DNA of 64,000 bases from Thermanaerothrix daxensis. GTDB lineage: Bacteria > Chloroflexota > Anaerolineae > Anaerolineales > Anaerolineaceae. Of this stretch, positions 25,869-36,072 are shown piece by piece. The position numbers were made by a program, and so were the translations under genes. Under the pieces are notes generated by a model. The model searched no databases, was not told where the DNA came from, and worked only from the letters and a program-made list of their open reading frames with translations. Within the stretch, counting starts at the first letter, position 1. Each line of letters begins with the position of its first letter. The DNA lies in NCBI RefSeq assembly GCF_001306145.1, contig NZ_LGKO01000002.1:1321050-1385049 (forward strand), given 5' to 3'.

Positions 25869-26683
25869 ATCGATTACGCTTCAGCAAGAACTTCTTATAT
25901 GTTCCTCTCGTCTTCATGGCGATTTTTTACCTCATACCACTTTACGTAATGTTGGTCACGAGTTTCAAGAGTTTTGCCGAAGTGGATCTGAAGACAATGT
26001 GGAATTTGCCTGCGGGCATTCATTTCGACAATTTCATTGAAGCCTATTCAAAATTAGCCCCATCGTTATGGAATAGTTTCGCGATGGTCATCCCCGCGGC
26101 AGTTCTTTCATCCATGCTGGGGTCATTAAACGGGTACATCTTTGCTAAATGGAAGTTCAGGGGAGCAGACCTGATCTTTCCTTTGATCCTCTTTGGAATG
26201 TTTATTCCCTATCAGAGCATCCTCATCCCTCTTGTGCAATTTATGAACGCTGTCGGCATCAAGGGGTTGGTGGGATTGACACTGACGCACATAATCTACG
26301 GAATCCCCATCACGACACTTACATTCCGCAATTACTATGCCAGTCTACCTCAAGAATTGCTGGAAGCCGCCAAGATCGATGGCGCGGATCTTCTGAAAAT
26401 TTACCGGCATATTCTCCTCCCCATATCAATTCCTAGTTTTGTGGTGGTGCTTATCTGGCAATTCACATCGGCCTGGAATGATTTTCTGTTTGCTGTGGTC
26501 TTAACAGGCAATAAAGATTGGCCCATCACGGTTGCACTCAACAATATGGCGGGCAGCCAGATTATTGCCTGGAATGTGCAAATGGCCGGATCGCTCTTGA
26601 CAGCTCTTCCGCCACTGCTCGTCTACATCCTCGCTGGGCGCTACTTCCTGCGTGGATTGCTGGCGGGCTCGCTCAAAGGTTAG
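25865..26683 (+). CDS. CUT1 ABC permease 2, MalG-type
   Basis: 272 residues, six membrane segments, EAA loop 'ELLEAAKIDGADLLKIYRH' followed by 'LLPISIP'. Second half of the importer for the sugar bound by the lipoprotein at 23560. Overlaps the first permease by 4 bp and ends the operon; no clear terminator was seen in the following bases. Confidence 0.92.
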   Translation: MNRLRFSKNFLYVPLVFMAIFYLIPLYVMLVTSFKSFAEVDLKTMWNLPAGIHFDNFIEAYSKLAPSLWNSFAMVIPAAVLSSMLGSLNGYIFAKWKFRGADLIFPLILFGMFIPYQSILIPLVQFMNAVGIKGLVGLTLTHIIYGIPITTLTFRNYYASLPQELLEAAKIDGADLLKIYRHILLPISIPSFVVVLIWQFTSAWNDFLFAVVLTGNKDWPITVALNNMAGSQIIAWNVQMAGSLLTALPPLLVYILAGRYFLRGLLAGSLKG

Positions 26684-27134
26684 AGCCGTTAGAGCCAGTG
26701 GCCCTTACCGATGGGTTTTTCTAACTGCTGGACACCAGCGTGGCAATCTGTTCCAAGCAGATTGCTGAACATACCATTTTTATTGAAATACGATTCGTGC
26801 GGATTCGGCGACAGCCCAAACAATTATGCATTAGCTAGCCCTGGTGTGTCCATTTAAGTTCCTAATTGCAGCCCAATATTAATTCCGATTATTAAGTGAA
26901 ATCAGAATCAATCAATTAAACACCTCCAAAATACGCCTCTCGCGCGTTTTTTCAGGAATACTCCCATATCGGGTGCAGATCCCAAATCTCGAGCCCTGGT
27001 TCCCGAAAAATTGACCGAATCCGAGCAAAGATACGCGAAGCGCCGGGCAATTGATCACGGATCTCGCTCTGGGTTTTCTCTCATTGCCCTGCGTCCTTGG
27101 GGACCCGATTCTTTGCACTTTTTCTTAAAAATAC
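26684..27134. other. Intergenic region without recognised genes
   Basis: About 450 bp with no convincing ORF. It begins with a 9-bp tandem repeat (gttagagcc twice, about 26681-26698). I see no RNA gene or mobile element. The promoter for the GH4 gene follows it. Confidence 0.5.
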
Positions 27135-27163
27135 TTGAAAATTGTGTCATATTATGTCATAAT
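27135..27163 (+). promoter_or_regulatory. Promoter of the GH4 operon with overlapping dyad
   Basis: TTGAAA (27135-27140), a 17-bp spacer, then CATAAT (27158-27163). The 13-bp inverted repeat ATTAT-gtc-ATAAT (27151-27163) covers the -10 box and could bind a repressor. The start codon is 113 bp downstream. Confidence 0.55.
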
Positions 27164-27275
27164 CAATCAAAAGAATTCGATTATAACGCCTTTTTTGCTC
27201 CGAAAGTTTGCAGGATACAAGCAATATCAGGTAATACCCATCCCATTTGTGCAATATTACTCCGGAGGACACTCT

Positions 27276-28610
27276 ATGACCAAAATTGCCTTTATCGGCG
27301 CTGGCAGTCTCGAGTTCACTACTGCTTTAGTGCGGGATATTCTGACCTTCCCACGGCTCCAGGATGCAACCCTGGCGCTCATGGATATCAACGCCGAGCG
27401 CCTGGAATTCGCTGAGCAAGCAGTACGCAAAATTATCGCTGCCGGAAATTACCCAGCCCATGTCCAGGCCACGCTGAATCGGGCCGAGGCGTTGAAAGAC
27501 GCGGATGTCGTGCTTACCACGATATTGGTAGGATCAACCGAGGTATGGCGGCACGATATTGAGATCCCCAAAAAATACGGTGTGGACATTAACGTTGGCG
27601 ATACCCGCGGGCCAAGCGGCATTTTTCGCTTCCTGCGCACCCTCCCCCCAATGCTCGAAATTGTGAAAGATATGGAGCAACTTTGTCCGAAAGCGGTTTT
27701 GCTCAACTATACCAATCCCATGGCAATGCTATGCGGTGCTTTACAACGCCAAACGTTCATCCCGGTGACCGGATTATGCCACAGCGTTCAGGGAACCGCT
27801 ATGATGCTGGCGGAATGGATTGGCGCCCCCTTCGAAGAGATCACCTACACTTGCGCTGGCATTAACCATCAGGCTTTCTTCTTGAAATACGAATGGAACG
27901 GAGAAGATGCCTATCCGCTTATCCGTAAAGCCATTACTGAGCGCCCGGAGATTTATAACCAGGAACAGGTACGCAATGAGATGTTCCTGCATCTTGACTA
28001 CTACCCCACGGAGTCCAGCGGACACAATTCCGAGTACAATCCGTGGTTTCGAAAGCGCCCTGATCTGATCGAAAAATACTGTACACACGGAACCGGTTGG
28101 AACCCGGGAGAGTATGCCTATATCCTCAAGGAATACCAAAAAACCGAACAAACCTGGAAAGATCGGATTCGCGCTGAATTGGCACGCGAACTGACCCCAG
28201 ATGACCTGAAGCGTGGCAATGAATATGCCGCCTACATCATTAATGCCTTGATGGGAGGGGAACCTTTTGGGTTCAATGGCAATGTCCCAAATACGCATCT
28301 CATTACAAATCTTCCCCAGGGCGCTTGTGTAGAAGTCCCGGTTTATGTGGATAGGGGCGGTTTTCATCCCATTCATGTAGGCGATCTCCCACCCCAACTG
28401 GTTGCTCTGATTCATACCAATGTCATGGTAGAGGAAATGGCCATTGAAGCGGCGCTTACCGGAAACGCACGCTTGGTTATGCAAGCCTGCCTTTACGATC
28501 CACTGACTGCAGCAGTGCTGTCTATGGATGAAATAAAGACGATGGTCAAAGAAATGTTTGCGCAGAATCGTGTCTACCTCCCCCAATTTTCGAAAATTGA
28601 TGTGGGATGA
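27276..28610 (+). CDS. GH4-family alpha-galactosidase/alpha-glucosidase (MelA-like)
   Basis: About 444 residues, glycoside hydrolase family 4, which uses NAD+ and a divalent metal in an oxidation-elimination mechanism. Seen: N-terminal Rossmann start '[13 protein letters not shown]', 'NYTNPMAML', the metal-binding Cys/His in 'GLCHSVQGT' (around residue 168) and '[10 protein letters not shown]', and '[16 protein letters not shown]'. The CHSVQ form is typical of MelA-like enzymes. It acts in the cytoplasm on an imported galactoside or glucoside. The ATG at 27276 follows CCGGAGGA and starts the Rossmann strand; the frame upstream is not conserved. ATGA overlap with the next gene. Confidence 0.93.
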   Translation: MTKIAFIGAGSLEFTTALVRDILTFPRLQDATLALMDINAERLEFAEQAVRKIIAAGNYPAHVQATLNRAEALKDADVVLTTILVGSTEVWRHDIEIPKKYGVDINVGDTRGPSGIFRFLRTLPPMLEIVKDMEQLCPKAVLLNYTNPMAMLCGALQRQTFIPVTGLCHSVQGTAMMLAEWIGAPFEEITYTCAGINHQAFFLKYEWNGEDAYPLIRKAITERPEIYNQEQVRNEMFLHLDYYPTESSGHNSEYNPWFRKRPDLIEKYCTHGTGWNPGEYAYILKEYQKTEQTWKDRIRAELARELTPDDLKRGNEYAAYIINALMGGEPFGFNGNVPNTHLITNLPQGACVEVPVYVDRGGFHPIHVGDLPPQLVALIHTNVMVEEMAIEAALTGNARLVMQACLYDPLTAAVLSMDEIKTMVKEMFAQNRVYLPQFSKIDVG

Positions 28611-29659
28611 GAAAAATGTTGCTAGAAAACTACCGGCCACGTTCCCGGCTTGTGACCAAAGTAACACAGGTGTTAAAACCCCGCTTTCCAATTATTGACG
28701 CCCACAACCATCTGGGCGAGCCGTTTGGGGGTGGTTGGGATCACAAACCCCTCTCGCAACTGCTGGATCTTTTAGACGAGGCTGGGGTTCGAGTTTATGT
28801 GGATCTGGATGGAGGTTGGGGCGAGGACATTCTGAACACTCATTTGGACTACTTCAAGGCACGTGCTCCCGAACGATTTCGTGTCTTCGGCGGGGTAGAT
28901 TGGAGTCGGTGGCCTGAGTTAGGCAACCGTTTTCCGGATTGGGCGGCATCGCGAGTGCGGGCTCAGAAAGAGCGCGGCGCAGACGGGCTCAAGATATGGA
29001 AACTTTTGGGGCTTCAGGTACATGATCATGAAGGAAAACTGGTTAAAGTTGATGACCCACGTCTGGATCCTATCTGGGATACCGCATCTGAACTCGGCCT
29101 TCCCGTGTTAATTCACGTTGCTGATCCGGTGGCTTTCTTTGATCCTGTGGATGAAACGAATGAACGCTGGGAAGAACTCCATCAACACCCCGATTGGGTT
29201 TTTACCAGCCCACCTTACCCCCCTTTCAGTGAGATTTTAGAGGCTTTCTATCGTTTAGTAAAAGGACATCCTCGCACGATTTTTATTGGTGCTCATGTCG
29301 GCTGTTATGCCGAAAACCTCACCTGGGTAGGCAAGATGCTGGATGATTGCCCCAACTATTATGTTGATATTGCAGCCCGCCTTGGGGAGTTAGGGCGACA
29401 ACCCTATTCGGCACGGCGGTTTTTTATCAAATACCAGGACCGCATTTTATTCGGTAGTGATATGGGACCGGATCTGGAAGTCTACCGCATTTACTACCGC
29501 TTCTTGGAAACCGATGATGAGTACTTCAATTACAACCCCGGAGACATTCCCCTCCAGGGTCGCTGGTTTATCTACGGCGTTTATTTGCCAGATGAGGTCC
29601 TGGCAAAGATATACTACCAAAACGCTCAGGAGGTGCTTGGAATCGAAAAACTCCCCTAG
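28607..29659 (+). CDS. Amidohydrolase-2-family metal-dependent hydrolase
   Basis: 350 residues, TIM-barrel amidohydrolase. Metal ligands seen: DAHNH (H-x-H, near residue 31), His in 'VLIHVADP', His in 'FIGAHVG' and Asp in 'ILFGSDMG'. This set resembles the amidohydrolase-2 group (decarboxylases, lactonases). Coupled to the GH4 gene by an ATGA overlap. In a glycoside operon a lactonase or similar step on an oxidised sugar is possible; substrate unknown. Confidence 0.85.
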   Translation: MRKMLLENYRPRSRLVTKVTQVLKPRFPIIDAHNHLGEPFGGGWDHKPLSQLLDLLDEAGVRVYVDLDGGWGEDILNTHLDYFKARAPERFRVFGGVDWSRWPELGNRFPDWAASRVRAQKERGADGLKIWKLLGLQVHDHEGKLVKVDDPRLDPIWDTASELGLPVLIHVADPVAFFDPVDETNERWEELHQHPDWVFTSPPYPPFSEILEAFYRLVKGHPRTIFIGAHVGCYAENLTWVGKMLDDCPNYYVDIAARLGELGRQPYSARRFFIKYQDRILFGSDMGPDLEVYRIYYRFLETDDEYFNYNPGDIPLQGRWFIYGVYLPDEVLAKIYYQNAQEVLGIEKLP

Positions 29660-29706
29660 AAATGTTTGAAACCAAAATTTTCAATGGTTAGGAAGGAGAA
29701 AAGGAG

Positions 29707-31050
29707 ATGAGACGAAATGTTATATTCTTAATCCTAGCGTTGCTTACCATCTTAGCAGCCTTTCTTGCCGCTTGTGCCCCAACCACCACTCCAACCCCAA
29801 CCACTGAACCAGGACCTCCTAAAGCAGAGGCAACTACCGCGGCCCCGCCTCAACCCGCCCAGGAAAAAATCACGGTGATTTTTCCTCGTCATGAAGCCGA
29901 CATCACCGGTGCGTTTGAAGCCCGTGTGCGCGAGTTCGAAAAAACAATCGGAATCCAGGTGGACCTGACTCAAAGCGATTGGGACTCCGTAGCCGACCGC
30001 GTGATCCCTGAAATGGCTACTGGGGGAAGCGCCTATGATGTAGTGGAATTTGACAATGGCTGGGTCGCTGAATGGTGTGGAGCCGGATGGGTGACTCCCC
30101 TTAATGACTTCATGCCGGCAAACTTTACCGACGGCATGATTCCTGGCCTGGTAGATCTCTTCTCCTGCCCAGATGGTAAACTCTATGGCGTTGTTTGGAA
30201 CAATGACACACGTTTCTTTTATTACAACGCCGCTAAATTAGAAGCGGCGGGATTCAAAGAACCGCCTCGTACCTGGCAGGAATTCAAGCAGATGAGCCTG
30301 GCTGCCAAAGAAAAAGGCGTGGTCCAATACGGGATGGCACCTTCATGGAATCAGGAATGGGCACTTGCAAATGAATTCCACTTCTGGACCTATACCTTTG
30401 GCGGCAAGATTGTAGACGAAAACGGGTGCTTTGAATTTAACAAAGATCCCAATACTCTGGCCGCGCTCCAGTTTATGATCGACTCGATCAAAGAAGGGGT
30501 AGCCAACCCGGCAGGTTTGACCTATGATCAAGCCACATCTCAGGATGCGTTCTTGAAGGGAGACACCCTTTTCCTGCCCCAGGGAATTGCCGGTCTGATG
30601 GCCTACACGCAGGACCCCAGTATTTCTAAGGTGGCAGGTCAGGTTGAGGTTGGCTTGGTTCCCGGCGCAACCCCGGACTTGAGCGCAACCTTGACACTGC
30701 CAGAAGCCTACGCGATCCCAGTAAACTCCAAGCATAAAGAGGCGGCCTGGAAGTTCATCCAATTCATGACCAGCCGGGAAAACAATGAAATCCTCGCCAA
30801 GGAAATCGGCCTCCTGCCAATTTGGACGGATCTCTACACTGATCCGGATCTTTTGGCCAAATACCCCTTCTGGGCTAATTTCCAGGCTCAGCTCGCAACG
30901 GCGCGCGGTCTCTCCAAGTTGACCTGGTACGGCGATTTTGTGGATGTGACTATCGCTGAAGTCCATAAAGCCCTGGCTGGTGAGCAGACTGCTCAACAGG
31001 CGCTGGATAACATGGCCAAGGGGCTGGCCCAATTCGAATGTAAGCCCTGA
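29707..31050 (+). CDS. CUT1 sugar-binding lipoprotein 2
   Basis: 447 residues, family 1 solute-binding protein. Signal peptide with lipobox LAAC, Thr/Pro-rich linker, then 'ITVIFPRHEADITGAFEARV' opening and the family-typical 'MATGGSAYDVVEFDNGW' and 'GVVWNNDTRFFYYNAAKLEAAG' (in pieces). GGAGAAAAGGAG precedes the ATG. Followed by a hairpin, two permeases and a GH36 enzyme, suggesting an alpha-galactoside or similar oligosaccharide as ligand. Confidence 0.93.
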   Translation: MRRNVIFLILALLTILAAFLAACAPTTTPTPTTEPGPPKAEATTAAPPQPAQEKITVIFPRHEADITGAFEARVREFEKTIGIQVDLTQSDWDSVADRVIPEMATGGSAYDVVEFDNGWVAEWCGAGWVTPLNDFMPANFTDGMIPGLVDLFSCPDGKLYGVVWNNDTRFFYYNAAKLEAAGFKEPPRTWQEFKQMSLAAKEKGVVQYGMAPSWNQEWALANEFHFWTYTFGGKIVDENGCFEFNKDPNTLAALQFMIDSIKEGVANPAGLTYDQATSQDAFLKGDTLFLPQGIAGLMAYTQDPSISKVAGQVEVGLVPGATPDLSATLTLPEAYAIPVNSKHKEAAWKFIQFMTSRENNEILAKEIGLLPIWTDLYTDPDLLAKYPFWANFQAQLATARGLSKLTWYGDFVDVTIAEVHKALAGEQTAQQALDNMAKGLAQFECKP

Positions 31051-31069
31051 GTTCTTCTAAGGCATGTGG

Positions 31070-31102
31070 CTCCGGGTGCCTTGCTTGCAGAGGCACTCGG
31101 AG
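31070..31102 (+). promoter_or_regulatory. Intercistronic mRNA-stabilising hairpin 3
   Basis: An 11-bp stem (31070-31080 and 31092-31102), fully paired with one G-U wobble, 11-nt loop, no U-tract. Between binding protein 2 and its first permease. Confidence 0.72.
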
Positions 31103-31116
31103 CAAACCCCCAATCA

Positions 31117-32037
31117 ATGCTGAACCTCATGCGAGCGAAAAACCTTTACCGCCCCATTTCGGATAACCCTCAAGTGTTGGGTCTTTTGCTGACCCTGCCC
31201 GCTCTCATTGCCATTTTGGCAGTAGTGTTTTTCCCCATTGTCAGTTCTTTCTGGTTGAGCCTGCACCAGAAGGACCTTTCCCGCCCCCAATTTGACGCTT
31301 TCATTGGACTGAAAAATTATTTCAATCTGCTACATGACTCGCGTTATCTGAACTCGCTCTGGGTGACACTTCGCTTCAGTCTGACTTCGGTCATCCTGGA
31401 AGTAGTGCTCGGGGTAAGTACGGCACTGGTGCTCAATCAGCGCTTTGTGGGGCGGGGCTTTGTTCGCGGCTTGATGATTTTACCCTGGGCGATGCCTTCG
31501 ATTGTCAATGCCGCCATGTGGAAATGGATTTACAACGCAGATTACGGAGCCCTAAACGCCCTACTGACCCAATTGCATCTCATAGATAGTTACAAAATAT
31601 GGCTGGCTGATCCCAAATGGGCCACCATTCTTATTATCCTTGCGAATGTCTGGAAAGAAACCCCATTTACGGTCATCTTAGTTTTGGCGGCGCTACAAAC
31701 CATACCGGAGGACCTCTATGAGGCTGCTCGGGTTGATGGCGCGTCTGCCTGGCGCTCCTTCTTGCACATTACGCTCCCTCTAATCGCCCCAGTACTGATG
31801 GTAGCAGCCATGTTGCAATTCATATGGGGATTTCAAACCTTTGAACTGGTTTATGTAGTGACCGGAGGTGGCCCCTTCAGCACAACCGAATTGACAACGT
31901 TGCGGATTTATGCCACGACCTTCAGGTCGCTACGATTTGGATATGGTGCCGCGATGGCTTACCTGACCAGTTTGGCCATTCTGATTCCGGCTGTTTTCTA
32001 CATCCGTTCCGCTTATCGCCGTGTGGTGGAGATGTAA
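31117..32037 (+). CDS. CUT1 ABC permease 3, MalF-type
   Basis: About 306 residues, six membrane segments, EAA loop 'DLYEAARVDGASAWRSFLHI' then 'TLPLI'. The ATG at 31117 lies just beyond the hairpin and before 'LNLMRAKNLYRP'; the GTG at 31066 would place the hairpin inside the gene. Separated by 2 bp from the next permease. Confidence 0.88.
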   Translation: MLNLMRAKNLYRPISDNPQVLGLLLTLPALIAILAVVFFPIVSSFWLSLHQKDLSRPQFDAFIGLKNYFNLLHDSRYLNSLWVTLRFSLTSVILEVVLGVSTALVLNQRFVGRGFVRGLMILPWAMPSIVNAAMWKWIYNADYGALNALLTQLHLIDSYKIWLADPKWATILIILANVWKETPFTVILVLAALQTIPEDLYEAARVDGASAWRSFLHITLPLIAPVLMVAAMLQFIWGFQTFELVYVVTGGGPFSTTELTTLRIYATTFRSLRFGYGAAMAYLTSLAILIPAVFYIRSAYRRVVEM

Positions 32038-32039
32038 AC

Positions 32040-32897
32040 ATGCATCTATCCTCAAGACGGACTCTTCGGGCTTTGTTACTCTATGTAATCGTGCTGATGA
32101 TTGTTATATGGACGATTGCCCCGTACCTATGGCTAATTATCTCCTCTTTCTCCTCCAAAATCGAGTTACTTACCGTTCCTTTGAGGTGGTTGCCATCTCG
32201 CCCCACTCTAGAAAATTACCGCTCGCTGTTTTTCGAATATGGCGAGCAATCGGTAAATGCCCGGCTTTTTATAAGATCTCTGAGCAATTCGGCAATCATC
32301 TCGCTTAGCACTATGATGATCGCAGTGGTCCTAGGCGTTCTAGCGGCCTATGCAATTGCCAGGTTGCGTTTTCGCGGTAGTCAATGGATGATTCTGGCGA
32401 TGATGACCATTCAGTTAATCCCTCCCATTATTCTTGTGATCCCCCTCTATGTCATTATGCGGCAAGCAAAACTTCTAGATACGCATCTGGGGCTCATAAT
32501 TGTGGATCTGAGCATTGCCCTACCGCTGGTGATCTGGCTCATACGCAGTTACTTCGCCTCCATCCCCTCAGAGTTAGAGGACGCTGCACGCATAGATGGA
32601 TGCACTTATCTGGATGCTTTGTTTCGTATTGTCTTGCCCCTCTCTGGCCCCGGTTTGGTGAGCGTGATGATCTTTGCATTCATCGCTTCTTGGAATGAAT
32701 ATCTGTATGCTTTCATCTACACGAATGTCAATGCCAAAACTCTGCCGGTTCTAATTGGAGAATTCAGCACCAAACTTGGCCTGGAGTACTTGAAGATCGC
32801 GGCCGCCGGCGTTTTAGCCAGTTTACCGCCGGTGGTCCTCGCGCTGATTTTCCAACGCTTCATCATTCGTGGGTTAACAGCAGGTGCAATCAAGTAA
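32040..32897 (+). CDS. CUT1 ABC permease 4, MalG-type
   Basis: 285 residues, six membrane segments, EAA loop 'ELEDAARIDGCTYLDALFRI' then 'VLPLSGP'. Completes the importer of the 29707 binding protein. No ATPase gene accompanies it. Confidence 0.92.
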   Translation: MHLSSRRTLRALLLYVIVLMIVIWTIAPYLWLIISSFSSKIELLTVPLRWLPSRPTLENYRSLFFEYGEQSVNARLFIRSLSNSAIISLSTMMIAVVLGVLAAYAIARLRFRGSQWMILAMMTIQLIPPIILVIPLYVIMRQAKLLDTHLGLIIVDLSIALPLVIWLIRSYFASIPSELEDAARIDGCTYLDALFRIVLPLSGPGLVSVMIFAFIASWNEYLYAFIYTNVNAKTLPVLIGEFSTKLGLEYLKIAAAGVLASLPPVVLALIFQRFIIRGLTAGAIK

Positions 32898-32922
32898 TCC
32901 TGATGGAGAGGTCGGTTACGCC

Positions 32923-34911
32923 ATGCAAATGATTTTAGGAAATTTAGGCTTTGAATTTAGTCACCATGCAGAGATCATCCTGTTCTATGAAAACCACCAA
33001 GTAGGCAAGGTGTTTCCGCAATTGCTCTCTGAAGGGGTCAACTTACTATCCTCACCCGAAGCAATTTCTTTTCATGATCCCCGCACTTTTGCATCCACCC
33101 TAGGGCATGGGTCGCGCTACTCAATTAAGGTTTCTTATAAGCAGGGTTTGACTTACCTCCTGAACATAGATTATTACCCTCAGTGGCCAGACACAGTCTT
33201 TCTAAAATGGCATTTCGAAAACCGCGGGAGTGCTTCTATTAAGATTGAGCGGGTGGAACTCCCCTGCCTTGATCTCCCGCGTTTTCACGATAAACCCGTG
33301 TGGACACTGCAGGGAGCAGCGGTTAAGTGGGGTCAGGATTTTGCGTTTGAATTACCAGCGTCCTTTCAACGCGATAATTATCTTGGGCACTTGCAAGACA
33401 GCGAAGGCGGCGGAATTCCCGTCAATGATTTCTGGAGCGCCGAGTATGGAATAGCTCTTGCCCACGCAGAACCTTTGCCGCACGATTGGTTCATGCCGGT
33501 TGAAGCCACTTTCGAAAAATTAATAACCTCACTTCAGCGTCGCGGTTCCTTTATCCTGCAGCCTGGAGAATCCTTTTCCAGCTTGCAAAGTGTCTTGATT
33601 TTCCATCGCGGCGACTTTTTTGAACCCATTTCCCGTTACCGTGAAATTTTAGAGAAGCAGGGCCTTCAACCCGCTCCACCTTCTCCGGAGGATTTTGAAC
33701 CCGCATGGTGTTCGTGGGGATATGAGTTTGATGTAAGACCAGAGGAGGTTGAAGGTGTCTTGCCTATGCTTAGGCGCCTTGGCATCCGTTGGGTCACCCT
33801 CGATGATCGCTGGTTTGACCATTATGGAGATTGGAACCCTCGCCCTGACACCTTCCCGGGTGGCGAAGCCCGGATGTCTCTTTTAGTGGAGAGAATCCAC
33901 CAGGAAGGAATGCTGGCCCAACTGTGGTGGTATCCGCTCTGTGCAGAGGATGGACATGGTCACTGGGATACCCTGACCTACGGTTATTCTCAAATCTTGA
34001 AGGATCATCCAGATTGGGTAGTTATAAACCCGGATGGAAGTGTGGCGCGTAATAACCGTCATCTTGCTATGCTTTGTCCGGCTTTGCCTGAAGTGCAGGA
34101 ATATACATTGCGCTTGGTACAGCGTTTTATAGGCAAATGGGGATTTGACGGCTTTAAGCTCGATAATATCTACACCATGCCACCGTGCTACAACCCTGCT
34201 CACCATCATTCTCATCCCGAAGAGTCCATGTGGGCATTCGGGAAACTCTACCAGCAAATTCTCACTGAAAGCCAGCGTTTGTGTCCTCATGCTGGGGTGC
34301 AGATTTGTCCTTGCGGCACTCCAATCACGTTTAGTTTGCTTCCTGCAACTACCCAGACCGTCACCGCAGACCCCATTTCGAGCGCCCAGGTACGGCAGCG
34401 AATTAAGTTTTACAAAGCTCTGATGGGCTCAAAGGCGGCGGTTTTTGCTGATCACGTGGAACTTACCGATGGGGGGATTGATTTTGCTTCTCAGATTGGT
34501 GCCGGAGGAGTACCGGGAACGAAATTCATCTGGCCTGAGCAGCCCGAAATCCTTGCTCGTCTGCGTGAGGTCTGGCTGCTCACCCCCGAGAAAGAAGCGT
34601 TGTGGGAAAAGTGGTTCCGGATCTACAATCACCACCGCCCTGCTGAGGGAGAGTACCTCAATCTTTATGATTCTGCCTTTGATCAACCAGAAGCACACGT
34701 ATTACGCAAGGGCCAGGCGCTATATTATGCCTTCTTTGCTCCATTTTTCAAAGGCGATGTTGAACTGCGGGGACTGGAGGGCGGAAAAAGTTATCGTGTT
34801 GAGGACTACACCAAGGGTCGTGCTTTAGGCGTGGTGAGTAAGCAGCATCCATTCCTGTCAGTCAAATTTGAGGGATCGCTCCTCATGATCGCTATTCCTG
34901 AAAACTATTAA
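32923..34911 (+). CDS. GH36-type alpha-galactosidase/raffinose-synthase-like hydrolase
   Basis: About 662 residues. N-terminal beta-sandwich (~1-260), then a (beta/alpha)8 barrel with 'PAWCSWGYEFDV', 'LGIRWVTLDDRWFDHYGDW' (in pieces), and the nucleophile strand 'GFDGFKLDNIYT' (Asp about 414), as in clan GH-D enzymes. The second Asp is likely in 'FADHVELTDGG'. No signal peptide, so cytoplasmic. Mechanism (retaining, no cofactor) differs from the GH4 enzyme at 27276. I preferred the ATG at 32923 over the overlapping upstream frame because a GGAGAGG lies before it. Confidence 0.85.
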   Translation: MQMILGNLGFEFSHHAEIILFYENHQVGKVFPQLLSEGVNLLSSPEAISFHDPRTFASTLGHGSRYSIKVSYKQGLTYLLNIDYYPQWPDTVFLKWHFENRGSASIKIERVELPCLDLPRFHDKPVWTLQGAAVKWGQDFAFELPASFQRDNYLGHLQDSEGGGIPVNDFWSAEYGIALAHAEPLPHDWFMPVEATFEKLITSLQRRGSFILQPGESFSSLQSVLIFHRGDFFEPISRYREILEKQGLQPAPPSPEDFEPAWCSWGYEFDVRPEEVEGVLPMLRRLGIRWVTLDDRWFDHYGDWNPRPDTFPGGEARMSLLVERIHQEGMLAQLWWYPLCAEDGHGHWDTLTYGYSQILKDHPDWVVINPDGSVARNNRHLAMLCPALPEVQEYTLRLVQRFIGKWGFDGFKLDNIYTMPPCYNPAHHHSHPEESMWAFGKLYQQILTESQRLCPHAGVQICPCGTPITFSLLPATTQTVTADPISSAQVRQRIKFYKALMGSKAAVFADHVELTDGGIDFASQIGAGGVPGTKFIWPEQPEILARLREVWLLTPEKEALWEKWFRIYNHHRPAEGEYLNLYDSAFDQPEAHVLRKGQALYYAFFAPFFKGDVELRGLEGGKSYRVEDYTKGRALGVVSKQHPFLSVKFEGSLLMIAIPENY

Positions 34912-34927
34912 TCAGAAGGGATGTTGT

Positions 34928-35971
34928 ATGGAACAAGGACGCTTCACATATCATGAGATTATGACCCAAACGGAAGCCTGGAACGAAGCGCTAGATCGAG
35001 TGGAGGCTCAACGCTCAGACCTGTTGGATCTATTCCGTCCCGATTACGAACAGATCATCTTTACAGGTTGCGGCTCAACGTATTATCTCTCCCTTGCCGC
35101 ATCTGCTTTGTTCCAACAATGCACTGGCCGCATCGCCCGTGCGGTCCCTGCTGGCGAATTGTTGCTTAATGAAGGTACCGTTTTGCGGCATTCCCCTGAG
35201 CATTCGCTTTTGATTGCGATCAGCCGTTCAGGCGCTACCACAGAGACCCTGCGTGCCGTCGAGCAGTTTAAAACCCGCACACGAGGAAATGTCTTGGCCA
35301 TCACTAACTACCCAGAGCATGCGTTGCCCAAATTGGCTGATCTTGCCCTGGTGGTTGAGAAAGGCCAGGAGGAAAGCGTGGCCCAAACACGTTCCTTTGC
35401 CTCTATGTATGTTGCTGCGGTGGCTACAAGCCTTCTGGTAGGTGCACGCCATGCTGACCTGCACGCAATGCGTCGGTTGGCCGAGGTTGGAGCAAGACTG
35501 CTCCATGATTATGCACCCTTGGCTCAGAAAATGGGGGCCAATCTTAATTTTGACCGCTTCTATTTCTTGGGCAGCGGGATTCGCTACGGGCTTGCTTGTG
35601 AAGCCAATCTGAAGATGAAAGAAATGACACTCACTCACAGCGAACCCTTTCATTTTCTGGAGTTCCGGCACGGTCCAATGTCAATGGTCAATAACCGTAC
35701 AGTGATCGTCGGGCTTTTGTCTGAGGCGAACCTCCCTTATGAATGGGCAGTTTTGGAGGAAATGCGATCCTTGGGCGCAACAATCCTGAGCCTGAGCGAA
35801 GCGGATGAGAGGGCCAGCGTTCAGTTTCAGAGCGGCATTCCCGAGATTGCTCGGGGCGTTCTCTATCTTCCAGTGCTGCAGTTGATGGCCTACTACCGCT
35901 CCCTGGCTAAAGGGTTGAATCCCGACCGTCCCACTCACTTGAGCGCCGTGGTTGAATTGGGCGCGCTTTAG
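34928..35971 (+). CDS. Double-SIS-domain sugar isomerase/deaminase (GlmS C-terminal-like)
   Basis: 347 residues with two SIS domains, like the isomerase half of GlmS or AgaS/FrlB-type proteins, but no glutaminase domain. Seen: 'FTGCGSTYYLSLAASALF', 'ISRSGATTETLRAV', second domain 'FYFLGSGIRYGLACEANLKMKEM' in pieces, and 'FHFLEFRHGPMSM'. Expected role: aldose/ketose isomerisation or amino-sugar phosphate deamination in the cytoplasm. Its position between glycosidases and a third importer suggests an amino-sugar or glycosylamine substrate. Confidence 0.88.
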   Translation: MEQGRFTYHEIMTQTEAWNEALDRVEAQRSDLLDLFRPDYEQIIFTGCGSTYYLSLAASALFQQCTGRIARAVPAGELLLNEGTVLRHSPEHSLLIAISRSGATTETLRAVEQFKTRTRGNVLAITNYPEHALPKLADLALVVEKGQEESVAQTRSFASMYVAAVATSLLVGARHADLHAMRRLAEVGARLLHDYAPLAQKMGANLNFDRFYFLGSGIRYGLACEANLKMKEMTLTHSEPFHFLEFRHGPMSMVNNRTVIVGLLSEANLPYEWAVLEEMRSLGATILSLSEADERASVQFQSGIPEIARGVLYLPVLQLMAYYRSLAKGLNPDRPTHLSAVVELGAL

Positions 35972-36072
35972 TTTCCAGGAAGGAGGTGGTAATCAAAGAT
36001 TGGCGTGTCAGAAACAATCCTCTATCTCATAAACCCGCTAACCTTGAAAATTAAAAAACTTAAGGAGGAACC

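Noticed and set aside
27774..28691. A 305-codon minus-strand ORF opposite the GH4 gene
   Set aside because: Shadow frame; the plus strand has full GH4 motifs.
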